From: Cylindrodendrum hubeiense
Lineage: Eukaryota; Ascomycota; Sordariomycetes; Hypocreales; Nectriaceae
Length of the DNA stretch: 62,475 nucleotides
Direction: 5' to 3'
Assembly: GCA_014621425.1 (NCBI GenBank)
Contig: JAANBB010000232.1
Span: forward strand, 1 to 62,475
A program made the position numbers and the translations under genes. Positions within the stretch are counted from its first letter, which is position 1; every line of letters begins with the position of its first letter. Of the stretch, positions 31,518-44,866 are shown piece after piece. The notes under the pieces are model-generated. The model saw only the letters and a program-made list of their open reading frames with translations, did not search any database and was not told the DNA's origin.

Positions 31518-33229
31518 AGGTTTCTGACCGGCACTTGTATCTAGATGTTTAGACAGGTGGCCACTGACCACTGAAACGGGGTAGAAGGCGATCTCCCTAA
31601 GACGCGTCGAAGGGGCAAAGACTTGAGCCCCGGGACGCGACGGTGGTGTGGAAGGAGACTGATGACTCCGCCAGGCTCCCGGTCGGATGATGTGGGGCAG
31701 GGATCATGAGATTCTGTGAGATGCTAGTAGGAGCCAGGGAAGGGGTCAATCTCAGATTGAGGGTGTGAAGGTTAGGGTTGGTGGTCAACTTGTTTTTGCG
31801 GCCCAAGGCTGGCGGTTCGGGTGGTTTGGGAGAGTGGTGGGAGAGTGGGTGTCAAGCTAGTCAGTGCGGCACTTGGTGAATACTTAGCCGGAGGAACGGG
31901 GAGGACCCATATAGTGGGCTTAGATTTGACGTCAGCAGGAGGCGCGGAGGCACAATCTAGACTCGAAATGAAGATGTAGATATGTGAGAAACAGGAGACA
32001 TAACGGACCCAACGCCCCGGTGACAGAGGTGCGGGTAGAATGTTCGACAGGACCGCCACACATGTGGAAACATGAGTAAACTCTGGGGACGCCAAGCAAG
32101 CCACTGGGCTCGCTCTCACCACGGAGAGAGGGTGATCCGTGGGAGAGGTTTAAGGCTGGCGACGCCATATAAGCTGCCCCAAGGCGGCCGGAGCCAGCCT
32201 AAAGCCCCAGCTTTGGGGGCAGTCAGGCGGTCACGGCAGTAGGCATTAACACGAGGGCATATCGGCAAGAGGTGGTTGGGAAGTGCACACACTGGCTCGC
32301 AACTTGCACGCGGTCGGGATGATGGGTGTGGTGGGGACGCCAGGAAGAGGCGAATGAGTGATGGGGGCTCGATCATGATGGTGGTGATGTGTGATGATGG
32401 CTGTGGTGTGGTCATCTGGACTGAGACACCTCTAGGTTGATGGGTGAACCCGGTCAGGGACTGTGGCGCTTGTCGACCAGACCCTTTTCGGAGCCGGGTG
32501 CGTTGTTGGTATGTCGAATCGCCTGGTGCAGCGTTTCACAACCGATGATGTGTGGTTTAAGTTTCGCGTGCCTTGCTTCGATATCGAGGAACGGATAGAT
32601 GGCCAGCAGAGACGTTGTTTGCCTGCAGGTGGATGATGGTGGAGGTCGATCATTGTGTCGGTATAAAGTGCGAACTCCTGCGGGCCAGGGAAGCCCGGGG
32701 CGAATTAACTGAGAGAAGAGAGATGCGAGGTAAGAGAGCGGCCAGGGTGGTTTCGATGGGCTGTGGAGCTATGCCCAGTAGGCGAGGGACTAGAGAGTAG
32801 CCTGCATCGGTCGACAGGATGGAGGGTGGGCGACGATCGAGGGCATACCCGAACGACAACCTAGCGGCGAACGTCACAGATAGAACGACAAAAGAGACGA
32901 CCAGAAGATTGCCCCAGGATGGAGAGATGGAGGGGTGGGGATTGATCGGGAGGGAACGAGCCGGGAGGGGAAGTGACGAGAAGCAGATAAGTACATAGTA
33001 GAGGATATGTGCACTGGTGTGGAGCAAAGTAAAAACGACAGGCATACGGTTGACCGGGTACGGCTGCCTCAGAGGCCGAGGGCTTGTCCAAAGGTCAAGG
33101 CTGTCTCCGGGGAAGCTGATGAGTGCAATCCGCAGAGAGAAGCTCCAATAGCTGAGAGGTGGGTAAGCCGTATGGGTGTTGGTGGGGTGTTGCATGTGTG
33201 CGTGTGTGAGAGCCCATGCTTGGGCTTGG

Positions 33230-33325
33230 CTGAGTGAGTGTGTGTGTGAGTGTGAGTGTGAATGAGTGAGTGCGAGTGTGTGTGTGAGTGGTGTGGGCGC
33301 GTGTGGGTGCGAGTGTGTCTGAGTA
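33230..33325. repeat. TG/GAGTG microsatellite tract
   Basis: About 95 bases made almost wholly of GTGT and GAGTG units (GTGTGTGTGAGTGTGAGTGT and similar), followed by (GGAGGTAGAGGT)-like copies at about 33390-33425. Confidence 0.8.
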
Positions 33326-34523
33326 AATCGGTGGAATGGAGAGTGTGTGGTTGTGGACGTAGTTGGAGTTGACGAAGGCGGAAGCGGTGGTGGAGGTAGA
33401 GGTGGAGGTAGAGTTGGAGGCGGTACGTACCTAGGTACTCGGCAGACGCAATAGGGGTTTGCCTGAGGTGAATTCCCATGCGGGGGCTATTTCTGGCAGA
33501 CGCAAGAGGGAAGGCGCTTGGACCCCCGCCTAAGATGGAAGATGGAGGATGGGGGATGGATGGAGGCTTCAGGGCTTGCTTCATCGTCCGGCTCCCCTGT
33601 AGATGCGGTGGCTCCAGGGCGCGCAGGCGTCCCTTGGGCGTCTTTCGGGCACGTCTAGGCGGCGTCAGCGGGCGCTGGTTCAGTGGACGGTGCCCGCGCG
33701 AGGCGCACCCTCCTGGTCCCGGCGGCGCCCTAAACCGGCCCCGTATCGGGTATGCTGCTGGGGATGCTGCTTCCCGCCCAGGACATCCATGGATCCTTGC
33801 AACCCTGCCACTTGCGCTGCCCTGTCCGTACTAACGTCCTGCTGCCACTGAACCCCAGGCTGAGACCGCGCGGCGAGATGCCGCTTCTGCTGCAGAATGG
33901 CGTCAGTCGACGTACATGGGACAGAACCGATGGGTTGAGTGACAGTTGCTTTTTGTCGGAGTACGGGCGCTCCACTTGCTCGCGGCGTCGACGTTGGTAT
34001 CTTGATGTTTCGGTGCGGAGATATTCCTCGCTCACGACAAATTGGTCATGGATTGGGTCGCACGAACCCGATGCTACACCAAACGACGCGCCGCGAACAC
34101 TAGCTCACTCAGATGGGATTCAACTGCAGGAGTCCAGGATACACACGCGGGCCCATGGGCCAGGGCACTTGTACATCTCCCGGGTCTATCCCGTAGGGCG
34201 AGATATACTATGCACACTTGCTTGTAGAAGTCATTGACTGAGCTGGGTGCACCGCTGCCGCGAGCTGCGCAAGCTCCTTCGCGTCGCGCGTTCTAGATCG
34301 GGTATGCCTTAGGCCGAGCTGAGCTTGGCTGGGCTGAGCCGAGTAAACGAGCTCAACCGACGGCTGCGACACTGGCACACTGCGACACTATCGATCATGC
34401 ATGCATGGTCGCACAAGAGGGAACGCGCGCGCGTGCAGCGAGACAAGGGCCCAGGCCGGCCAAGTTGGGGATAGCGGCCGACATCTGCCTTGATCGTCCA
34501 GACGGCGCCCACGGTTGGTGGGG

Positions 34524-34556
34524 ATGGATATGGGCATGGGGCATGGGGCATGGGCA
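34524..34556. repeat. Short GGGCATG repeat
   Basis: Three to four adjacent copies of GGGCATG/GGGGCAT in a non-coding stretch. Confidence 0.6.
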
Positions 34557-36230
34557 GGCAAGGCAGGGTCTGGACGGGACAGGGGTGTCTTCGGATGCGA
34601 TGGGATGCGATTGCAGCATGCTCTCGTTACGCGAAGTGAGGCGAGACGGTACGAAGGCAAAGACATTATGGGATGGCCGGCGCATGGCTCTTGTCTCTTG
34701 TGAGTCGTGAGACTGGGTCTTGCCATCGGTCTGAGTCCTGTCGTGAGTCGTCTAAGTCATAGGCATGTGAGCGGAGAGTCCGTCCAGTCGAACGCGCCTG
34801 GGTGAGCACCGCAGAGAGAAAACAGGGTCAGGCGAGACACCTCTCTGCTCTGGATATCTCGGATCTCGCCCCTCCGTGGGGTATGCATTGCGCGGGCGTG
34901 GGTAATGTGGTCAGATACTGCAACTTGATTCACGGACCGGATCCGGCGTTAACGGGAGGACGAGGATCGACGAGAGCTGCCGAGAGAGGCTCAAGGGCGG
35001 GATCCATTGCCCCAGGTTTTCCCATGCCGTGTGTCAATGTCGGTGTCTTGTGTCTGGCCCCGGATGGGAGTTGTGGAGGGTGCGCACAGCATTGGGATGT
35101 GCCAGAGGTTGGATGGGGATAGCCTCGCAATGGATGGGCGAGTGATGACTGGTGACCATTCGTGGAGTAGTATGGAACAGTGCGTCTCACACCCACCGAC
35201 GCCAATCCCAAGCAAAGCAAGGTCCAGCCAGCCATGAGGCGGGGAAGCTGTAGAGCAAGAGGAGGAGGGGCGGGAGGAGGTGATGTGAGTGACATGGGGC
35301 TGTGATTCCGAGCCTGTCGCAGTGTGTGAGTGAGTCTGTCTATCCTGTCGTCCTGTCGCCGTGGAGGCCATCCCACTCAGCATGCGTCCATGGATTCAAG
35401 CATGTTCCATTTTTGTGGAGCGAAGAAGGGGCACGGAATGGTGACACACGGCGGATGATGGTGGTGTGGTTGTTTGTGTACTACGTAGTGAAGACGCTCT
35501 AACACTCACTATGTGTACCCCCTTCGGACGTCCGTGAGAGAGTGAGAGTGAGACTTGGCCATGGGGAACCAGGGAGGCGGAGACAGGACAGAGTGCCGGC
35601 CTGCGTCCAACGAGGTCCAGCCCGGCTGAGATGAGTCCTACGAACCCCAAAGCGGCCAGAAACACCCCTCCACCCTGCCCAAAAAGTGTGTGACCGGCCG
35701 GATGGCGGCCCTGGGAGTCTGACCTGACATGACCTGATTCGAGAAAGGGAACGCTCCCGTTTGGGGTATCATGATGATGTCTCTCGGACGGCGAGCGAGC
35801 GAAAACGCCAAAACAGAGGCACGCACCCACGGCCACGGCGTCGCCCAGAAGTTTAATTTCCTCATGGCTTGCCAGCTGAGGAAATGGGGAGAGACACGCA
35901 CCCAGGCAGACGGTAGCCCTAGGACAAGCCCGATACATGTAAATCTACTTTTGCCCGTCGTCCGCATCGCGCCGTCCGCCGTAGTGGGTACCTGGGATGC
36001 CCGCGTGGGTGACCGGGCAGATAGGCAGAGCGACGGGGCACCAACCGGTCACTGGGCACCAGGGATCTAGGTTCCTAGACCTTGCCCCAGGCCTGCGGAC
36101 CGTTGTGTGCCAGAGCCAAGGAACACACGCCGCGGGATAAGATACCAGGCGCCTTCACAGCCTTGCTTGGGGCTGGGCTGTGAGGTTTCAACTCCCAGGT
36201 TGGCATATCCCATCTATGGGCACGCTAAGT

Positions 36231-36262
36231 ACACCACCACTGCCACTACCACCACCACCAAG
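36231..36262. repeat. (CCA)n-like triplet tract
   Basis: ACCACCACTGCCACTACC continues with further CCA triplets; it lies in the C/T-rich region upstream of the CCCH gene. Confidence 0.6.
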
Positions 36263-37683
36263 AGACCCGCCAACCACCCCATCAACCAACCATCAGGCAG
36301 ACGGGCACGACTTTCACTTGCCTGTCTGTCTCTCTGTTCGCCTCTCCCCCGTAGTAGTTGTCTTCGACTCTGGCTCTCTGACGCTTTGACTCTACGAGAT
36401 GCCCCAGGCAATAAAAGCCCCGGATGCCCCCGGTCCCGTATCCTCTAGACAACCTCTTCTGACTGACCCCGGTGCCTCTTGGTTGTCTCTTGTTGCCATC
36501 TTCTTCTTCCACTTCGTTCCGATCCTTGCCATCGATGACGAAGAAACCCGGTCTCGTGCCAAACAAGAACCCACCATCTCCCAAAGTCATCTCACCTCAC
36601 CTGGGTTGCGCACGCTGCACCTCGCTTCCCTCTTACATACATATCCGTCTCTTCCGCCTGTCTTGACCGCCAGGTTTGGCTCCGGCTCTCCCACAAATAA
36701 CACCACTGTCGCTCTCCCTATTACCACTTGGGACAATACCACTCATACGATACTACCTGTACGAGCCCAAGGCGGACACGGGTTTCCCTGAAATAGCATA
36801 CAATCCCACGTCGACAACACGAAGATACGGGATCCAACTCTGGACGCATATCAAAGCCCCGGACCCCTCACTCGTCGCAACGCCTACAGGGCATCGCTCC
36901 ACTGACTCGCCCGCCCACAACCCGCTAAAGGCCGACGAACTAGCGGGCCAACCCCTCCAAGCCCCCACCGAGGTGCCCTGGATATCCCTACGTTGCAGTG
37001 CTACAGCGGCCGGCTCGGTAGACGGAGTGACCTAATCGTGCAGGTGGAGGTCGCCAGACTGCCATTTGATGCAAGCAACGACCTCGATTGGCACCATCGT
37101 GCCTGCCACTTTCTCTCCGCTGCAGGACCTTCCCTCGCAGCTTCTCCCTCCTCTTCCTGCAACTCCCAAAACACCAAGAAATCTCTCGCTCTCCCACATC
37201 ATCACCCTTTCGGCCTCTGCATCACCGCCATCACCGCCATCTCACGGACGAGACCTTGGCCAGCCATCACTCTGGGGGTTGACTCGCGACTACTACACTA
37301 CGGCCGCTATACCACCACCACTAATACATATACGTACCACGACCGGGATCGCCCAAGTCCGTCGCTCAGTCCCTCCATCCGTTCGCTCGCCCGCCCAAAA
37401 CACAGGCCCAGGCCGCACCCGAGCAAGCCCAGCGCCCGCCATTTCACCCCCACCTTGCGCCCACCACCGCGCTCCACGAGCCCTCCAACGAGCCCTTCCA
37501 AAAGCGCGCGAGCGAAGGACCCTCTTTGCCGCCCGCTCCGCCGCCGCATTCACGCAGCCCTCACCTCAGCCTCCGCCTTCCGATCTTGCTGCTCCTCCGC
37601 CTCTACTTCCTTTTCCCCTTTCCTCCTACACCACCCCACCTAGGCGCCAACCCCGATCTCAGACGTCGCCTTCTGCTCCCACG

Positions 37684-39628
37684 ATGCCCGAATATCGTCA
37701 CTCCCGGAGCGGCAGCCTCAACAACGTCTCGTCGTCGTCCAACGGAGCCCAGGCCACTCCCATGGCTCCCGCGGCCACTACCCCCCGCTTCGATGGGCCC
37801 CGAAGCCCTCCGAGTATGTTGCACACGACCCCCGCGACGAGCCATCGCTCTCCGTCGCAATTCCCTTGTCCCACTCCCAACTGACCCAGAATCATCATGA
37901 CAGACACCGCCCACGTCCCGTGCAAGTTCTTTCGCCAGGGCGCCTGCCAGGCCGGCAATGCCTGTCCATTTAGCCATGACCTTAGCACCGCCGCCGAGAA
38001 CGTCTGCAAATACTTCGCAAAGGTGCGTGCGCCATATCACCGTGGCCCTCATGCCACCCGCCACTGCCCATCATCAACCCCAAGTCCCTCTCCCCAAAAC
38101 CGCGTCAAATCTAACAATTGCTTTTGCCACATAGGGAAACTGCAAATTCGGCCCGAAATGCGCCAACATCCACGTCCTACCCGATGGCCGACGCATCAAT
38201 TACGGCAAGAACGGCGTTACGATTGGTACCTCGCCCATCAGTCTAGGAGGCCGGGCCAACCCCGCCTCGGCACAGAACCAGCCGTCCACCAGCGCCCTCA
38301 CCACCTCTCTCTACCACGCCGATGCTCCCGCGTACGCTTCGGCCTTTCCCTTCGATGAACCCCAGCATAGCTTGGGCCGCCAGCCCAGCCTCGAGAATGG
38401 CCTCCCCACCATCGACATGTCATACACCAGCTCCGCCTACGGCTCGCCCCGGGACGAAGAGACGAACCGCTTTGGTCTGGGTCTGTCTCCCGTCAACAAG
38501 GGCTTGTCGGTCCTGGATGCGCCTCTCCCGTCCTCATTCGATTCCAATGGCATTTCCAATGCCGCCCGATTCCCTGCCGCCCCATGGCCCTCGTCAGTCC
38601 CCTCTAAATTTGGCATCGAGTCACCCTCCCAGTCTCTCAGCAACGCCAAGGACTCCCGCACCTCTGAGACTCTTAAGCTGCTGCACACCTCCGCTTTTGG
38701 CTCTTCGGAGCACCTGATTGCCCCAATTCCCAACAGCCCGCCCAGCTCCCACCAGAGCAACGTCGACGAGTACTTCGGCAAGCGAGCTATGCACTCGTCC
38801 CGATTCTCCAAGCCAAGAATGCTCAGTTCCAGCATGCCCAAGACCACATCCATCGATAGAGACTGGGAGTCCGAGTTCGTCTTTGCCGACGACGACGACA
38901 CCCTCCCCGAGAACTATGTGCCCGAGAACCTTCAGGACCTGTTGACCCCCGCCGAAAAGGCCCGTAGAGGCTCGATGCGAGCCGACAGCAGCGACGCTGG
39001 CCTGGACGGTCTCAGCAAGTACGGCAGCCCCATTGGAACGAGCCCCAGCCGATGGGGACCCATGTTCCAGCGACAGAAGGAGGAGGAGGATCTTAGCCGG
39101 TCGGCACGGGGTTCCGTGTCGGCTTTTGGTCACGTTGGCAGCCCATTGCGAAACTCCATTCTCGCCCAGGAGATGAACAACAACGGCCTAATCCGTCCTT
39201 CCTCGTTGCGTAGTACCAGCGATTCCATGTCGATGCTCTCTCAGCAACTCCAGCGCAACCACATCGACGATACTGTGGGAGGTGCCAGCCCGCTCCTCCA
39301 CCCTTCGGCTGCTCGGGGTCCCACAAGCGCCATCAGCCCTATCAGCCCCATTGGCAAGGAGCGCGGTATGGAGCGCCACGTTTCCAGCGGCAGCATCAGC
39401 TCGGCTATGAACGGACGGTTCACCACGCCCATCAACGAGGACGATGAGATGTTCCACATGGAGGGCATGGAGGAGGATGGCGAGACGTCCACGACCGCCA
39501 GGACCCCGAAGCGAGCATCAGGCGGCCTGGGCATGGCCTGGAGCAGCTATGCCGGCGTTGTTTCCGGTAAGGGCGGTGCCAACGGAACCAAGGGGCCACG
39601 GGACTCGGTGCCAGTTACCGGGCGATGA
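37684..39628 (+). CDS. Tandem CCCH zinc-finger protein (LEE1-like)
   Basis: Three exons (37684-37813, 37904-38022, 38135-39628) encode 580 residues. Two fingers follow a Ser-rich N-terminus: C50-x7-C58-x5-C64-x3-H68 and C78-x7-C86-x5-C92-x3-H96. The second intron falls inside finger 2 (after FAK, before GNCKFGPKC). A conserved block INYGKNGVTIGTSPISLGG follows, then a long Ser/Pro-rich, probably disordered region to the C-terminus. CCCH pairs of this spacing usually bind RNA; budding-yeast LEE1 is the closest architecture I know, itself of unclear function. Start choice: MPEYRHSRSGSLNN at 37684. The same frame is open upstream to ATG 37069, but that part is Pro/Ser-rich translation of a C/T-rich leader, so I leave it out. 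Introns are 90 and 112 bases. Confidence 0.85.
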
Positions 39629-41205
39629 TGAACCGTGGTGCCAGGTTCTGCCAAGGGCGCCTCGCCCCAAGGCTCGGATGGACGACACCGAGCCATGCTT
39701 TGAGCGACAACTATAGACGACAATCAAGGCAATAAGCTTACGAGCTACGACCACATGAACACCATCAACAGCTATGCGACACCGTTGCATTTCCTTGGAC
39801 ACAGAGCACACAGATTTGCATCACCCATCAGGCGGCTCTTCATTTTGCAGCATTGGCCCTTTACGGAAAGAGAAAATCAGGTGTTTTCAATCAAGTCTTT
39901 GGCCCCGGACTCCCAAAAGGATATAGGATACACGGCATGGAGTTGATTCCTGGTTTTATTTATTTTTATTTTGTTTTATTGTTATCATTTTAGGTTTGGA
40001 GGAGTTACCCTTTTTTATCTTCATTGCTTCACCAAATGGGGTGGCCATTTAAGCTCGATATCGCAGAGCGGATGGGGATTGGTGTGTTGCGTTTCAAAAT
40101 CATCTACTTTTGCATGGAGCTCATTGTTAGTTCTCGTATCAGGGGTTGGTGGTGATGAGGTGCATGCAACGATGGCCGTCTGCTTCTGTAGTGATGCGAG
40201 TCGGATCCGGGTTATGGTGTTTGAGGGTTTCTGGATTACCCCAAAAAGAAACATTTTGAGATAACAGGAGAAGGCGAAAGGGATCACCTTGGTTAGGAGC
40301 AGGAGCAGACAGGATGACTGGTTGTGCAATGAAGCCGAGAGCATGTATGGCACGTATATTTGTACAGAGGAAGAACATTTGAAAAGAGACTTTGACTATA
40401 TCTTGAAGCATATCATAGACTAAGAGGCGTGGTGAAGTGAGTGAATGTTAGGTTCAAGTGCGCTAGAACATCATCATGTCCAGAGGGGAATACAATAATA
40501 ATAATACAAGTCGACGCTTGTCTGGTGATGGATCCCTGCCGTTGATTATCGCAAGTGATTGGAGGATAATCCTACGGGAATGAACGGAACGGGCAGATTG
40601 GGTGTTGATAGCAGTTGATAGTGGTTGATAGGCAGTCCTCTTGATACTAGAGGCACGCACAGGGCATCACAGATCAGGCACAAGCGGTAGGGATTGGACA
40701 CGGGGATCAAGCACATGTCAAAAGAGGTGAGCAAAAGGTTTCTATACACTAGTACAAGGTAGCCACAGCGGTGAGTAATAGCCATTATTCCCCGGGCATG
40801 AAACCCCAGGGCAAAGGGCCAAGACGATTCACGGTTCCCCCGAGGCCGCCCGCCAGCTTCAACTTGAGACTGTCGGTTTCACACGTTGCTAAGAGGGGAG
40901 AAATTGGGCCCATCCCAACCAACAAAACAAACACAAATCTCCCCTCCCTTCAGCTACTCCCTCCGCCCGATGGTCATCTATCTCTCCTCCACGTTTCTCG
41001 CCTCGAAAAAACCCGCTCGGTTGTCCGAGTCTAAGCCTGTCCAACCCGAGAGAATGTTGACGCGCCGGCAGCCCCTCCCCTGTCGGCGCCTCGTGCACAA
41101 GAGGTTTGTGTTTTTTTGTGCTCCCAACATGTCTAAGATGCAAGGGGTTTTTTTCCTGCTTTAGGGGTTTTAATTGTACAAGGGGGAGGTATTGGGTGGA
41201 GAGAT
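39629..41205. other. Intergenic, 1.6 kb, convergent 3' ends
   Basis: The stretch lies between the CCCH gene stop (plus) and the ACP stop (minus). T-rich stretches near 39950-40020 may belong to the CCCH 3' UTR. I see no gene. Confidence 0.5.
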
Positions 41206-41993
<788 letters not shown>

Positions 41994-43534
41994 TGTGACG
42001 GTTGGATCGGGGGGTCGGCTTCGCAATTGGGAGATTGGCTGAGATGGCGAGAGGGGGGGGTTCGGCGGGTTTGGCGGAGGAGCTGGAGGCGAAGTTCGGT
42101 CAAAGTGGTGATGATAAATTTCTCGTTGCTGTTCGGGTCACGGAGAGTCGGAGCTAGTGCATCACGTGACTATATTTCCCGGCCGGTACGTACCTGGCGA
42201 GGTGGGAAAAGGCCGAGTACGTCAGTGGGATGCGGGCCTGCCATTGGATCGCGGTCCCGAGGATAACTCGTCCGCGCGGGCTGGAGGTTTGCGTGCGGCG
42301 TCTGCAGGGCTGCGAGGGTTGAATGAGTGCAAAAAGCACATGATGGGGGATCCAATTGCCCATTTAGCATGCTGTGAATTATTTGGATTTTTGGACGTCT
42401 TTATGGCGGTTCAATCGTTGTGCAAATCACAGTCCCGGCTCGCTCCCCCGGGTTTCGCCAAAGTCAGCACAATCGACTTGGCCCTCATTGGTCCCACTGC
42501 GCACGGAGGAGAGTCCCGGGCGTCTTCTTCGGCTGATACAGACTGTCTCTGATGAGCGCTACGGGGATTTACGTCTGGAAGAGGTTGGTTGGGCCCTTTG
42601 TTTCATGAAGAGAACCAGACGAGATTGGGTTTCAGACGAATTAACAAGTCAATCACCTTGGCGGCGCTTTGAGCCGGAATCACGCCCAGGTCACCTCGAG
42701 GGCCGTTCGTCCATCCCTCTACCCTGTAGCAAGGCGGAGAACAAGGGCGGATGCAACTTGTCTCGATCAATCCTTGGCCCTGTATTGTGTTAGCCTGTAT
42801 TCGGCACACGCTGTGCCGTTTCTCAGGTGACTTGGGGGTCGATTCCCTGTCTGTCAAACATGCTGTCGATATCGATACCACGCCGATCGGCGATTGTGTG
42901 CTTACTCGGTGCTCCGTACCGCCTCGCGTGTTCAATGACACCAAGCGCCGCTCTCCAATACGCCAGGTCTTTGTCGATCAGAACAATCAATGCCGCCTCG
43001 TGCGCAGCCTTTCTTTGAGACTCGCCGTTTCATAATCCGAAGACAACGACCAACATGCGTTTGTGCGCCGGCTCGGGTAACCCGCATGAGCCCATTGCCA
43101 TCCAAACCAACTGCGGCTGCCGGGTTCTCTCGAGCGCAGAGTTGCAGTGCCGGATGAGAAGGGGCACGAAGGAACGACGGGACCCATAGTCGTTCCTCTA
43201 CCGACAGGGTTGTGATTCACCAAGCCTTCCTTATTTATAAAAATCTGCACCTAGGCCGGCGACAAGGAAGCTTCGACAAGGAAGCTATAATTATGATCCT
43301 GGCACAGGCCACTCACGATCCAACACAACCGCCAACCGCAGTACACAGCCAACAGTCACACCTACCCGCCACTAACACGGCATGACCAACAGCACGACCA
43401 ACAGCGCCGCCAACCACCAACAACCAACAACCAACAGCCAGCAACCAGGCTCACAGCCAGGCGAACAACTACATATAGCCCGGCGAACGCAACCACGAAA
43501 CCACCCGCTAGAATCCTTCTCATCAAACACAATC
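41994..43534. other. Intergenic, 1.5 kb, divergent promoters
   Basis: The stretch lies between the ACP start (minus) and the carboxypeptidase start (plus). A TATA-like element is at 43236-43243. Frames here (for example 42157-42552) are not convincing. Confidence 0.5.
43236..43243 (+). promoter_or_regulatory. Putative TATA box of the carboxypeptidase gene
   Basis: TATAAAAA about 290 bases upstream of the chosen start codon. The following 290 bases are an A/C-rich leader (repeated CCAACA and CAAC), so the transcript would have a long 5' UTR. Confidence 0.4.
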
Positions 43535-44866
43535 ATGAAGCTCCCTCTCCTCACAATTGCCGGCCTAGCCGCGGGCGCCTATTCTTGCCTCATCCCTGCC
43601 GACATGCGCCCCAAAGCAGGCTCGGGTCTCCTCCACAACGCCCCCGTTTCTTTCGTTCCCCGCTACGACATCGGCATCGGCTCCGGCGACCGCTTCACCA
43701 ACGGCACGACCCCACCAGCGGGCCTGGGCATTTACGACCGCGACCTCAAGACGATCCTCAACACCGTCGAGTTGGACTCGGCTCTCCGGGGCTTGGCCAA
43801 CGTCTTCAGGGATGTCAAGCTCTTTGATGCCCCGTTCACCACATTTCAGAATGCTTCTCTCACCGGCGCACGCTTCGGCGATGATCCTCGCGTCTTCATC
43901 ATGAGCGGCGTTCATGCCCGCGAGCGCGGCGGCCCGGACCAAGTTATCTACTTCCTGTCTGACCTGCTGCACGCCCGCATCTCGCGCTCCGGCATCAGAT
44001 ACGGCAACAAGAGCTACTCCCACAAGCAAGTCCTCACTGCGCTGTCTGCTGGCATCGTCATCATGCCGCTTGTGAACCCTGACGGCGTGGCCCACGACCA
44101 GGCCACAGACTCATGCTGGCGCAAGAACCGCAACCCGGCGAGCGCTACAAGGGGGAAGGACGTGGAGGTGGGCGTCGACTTGAACCGAAACTTTGACTTC
44201 CTCTGGGACTACATAAACGCCTTCAGCCCCAAGGCCGACTTGTGGGCGGTGGCGTCTGACGATCCTACCAGCGAGGTCTTCCACGGCACGGCGGCCTTGT
44301 CCGAGCCCGAGACACAGAGTGTTGCCTGGGTTCTCGATTCGTTCCCGAGCCTGTCGTGGCTCCTCGACGTGCACTCAGTCGGTGGAACAATCCTGTACGG
44401 CTGGGGTGACGACAACACCCAGACAAGCGACAGCGAACAGAACTTCAACAACACCGCCTATGACGCAAAGCGTGGCATCACAGGCGTTGACCCCCGGGAC
44501 AGCAAGTACCAAGAGTACATGCAGGCCTCGGACGTCAATGCCCAACGCAATCTTGCGAACCGCATGAAAGACGCCATGGCCTCTGCCGGCGACACGCCTT
44601 ACACCGTCCAGGAGTCCGTCTCCATGTACCCGACATCAGGGACCAGCACTGACTACGCCCTGGGTCGATACTACGGCCGGCAGTGCGGTGCCAACAAGGT
44701 CCGGGGGCTGACGCTCGAGTTTGGCGAGATGAGCACCGCCGCGCCCTGTCCCTTCTACCCCAGCAAGAAGCACTACCATGAGTGGATGAGGGAGGTCGGC
44801 GCGGGACTGATGGAGCTGATGCTGAACGCCGCCGAGGAAAAAAGAGTCGAGACTTGGGAGTGCTAA
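43535..44866 (+). CDS. Secreted M14 zinc carboxypeptidase
   Basis: One exon of 443 residues. A signal peptide (MKLPLLTIAGLAAGAYSC) indicates secretion. The peptidase removes C-terminal residues from peptides using one zinc ion. Ligands are visible as H127 and E130 in SGVHARERGG and H280 in WLLDVHSVGG. Substrate-binding Asn/Arg lie in VDLNRNFDFLW (about 218-219), and the general base Glu395 is in LTLEFGE. The enzyme lacks the usual 90-residue activation propeptide of digestive carboxypeptidases; the 100 residues before the HxxE motif are not recognisable as such. Start choice: the frame is open to ATG 43382, but only the ATG at 43535 gives a signal peptide, and a TATA box lies well upstream. 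Several Asn-x-Thr/Ser sites are present. Substrate preference is not evident. Confidence 0.88.
   Translation: MKLPLLTIAGLAAGAYSCLIPADMRPKAGSGLLHNAPVSFVPRYDIGIGSGDRFTNGTTPPAGLGIYDRDLKTILNTVELDSALRGLANVFRDVKLFDAPFTTFQNASLTGARFGDDPRVFIMSGVHARERGGPDQVIYFLSDLLHARISRSGIRYGNKSYSHKQVLTALSAGIVIMPLVNPDGVAHDQATDSCWRKNRNPASATRGKDVEVGVDLNRNFDFLWDYINAFSPKADLWAVASDDPTSEVFHGTAALSEPETQSVAWVLDSFPSLSWLLDVHSVGGTILYGWGDDNTQTSDSEQNFNNTAYDAKRGITGVDPRDSKYQEYMQASDVNAQRNLANRMKDAMASAGDTPYTVQESVSMYPTSGTSTDYALGRYYGRQCGANKVRGLTLEFGEMSTAAPCPFYPSKKHYHEWMREVGAGLMELMLNAAEEKRVETWEC

Larger units (their letters stand above)
28395..37683. other. 9.3-kb stretch with no supported gene
   Basis: No frame here shows a domain I recognise or a convincing exon chain on either strand. 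Part of the right end (about 36.1-37.68 kb) is strongly C/T-rich on the plus strand and is probably the promoter and leader of the CCCH gene. From about 31.6 to 35.4 kb the bias is reversed, with the plus strand G/A-rich. Simple repeats lie at 33230-33325, 33390-33425, 34524-34556 and 36231-36262, and a spaced inverted repeat at 31456-31517. The longest minus-strand frame of interest is 32650-33195 (181 codons, ATG start), which I do not call. Confidence 0.5.

Noticed and set aside
32650..33195. 181-codon minus-strand frame with an ATG in the gene-poor block
   Set aside because: Hydrophobic and Ser/Pro/Leu-rich, as expected from C/T-rich DNA; no signal peptide, domain or exon partners. Left uncalled, though RNA data could change this.
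28395..37683. Transposon remnant or RIP-mutated repeat in the gene-poor block
   Set aside because: No long terminal or inverted repeats, no transposase or reverse-transcriptase fragments, and no marked AT-rich, TpA-heavy composition as expected from RIP.
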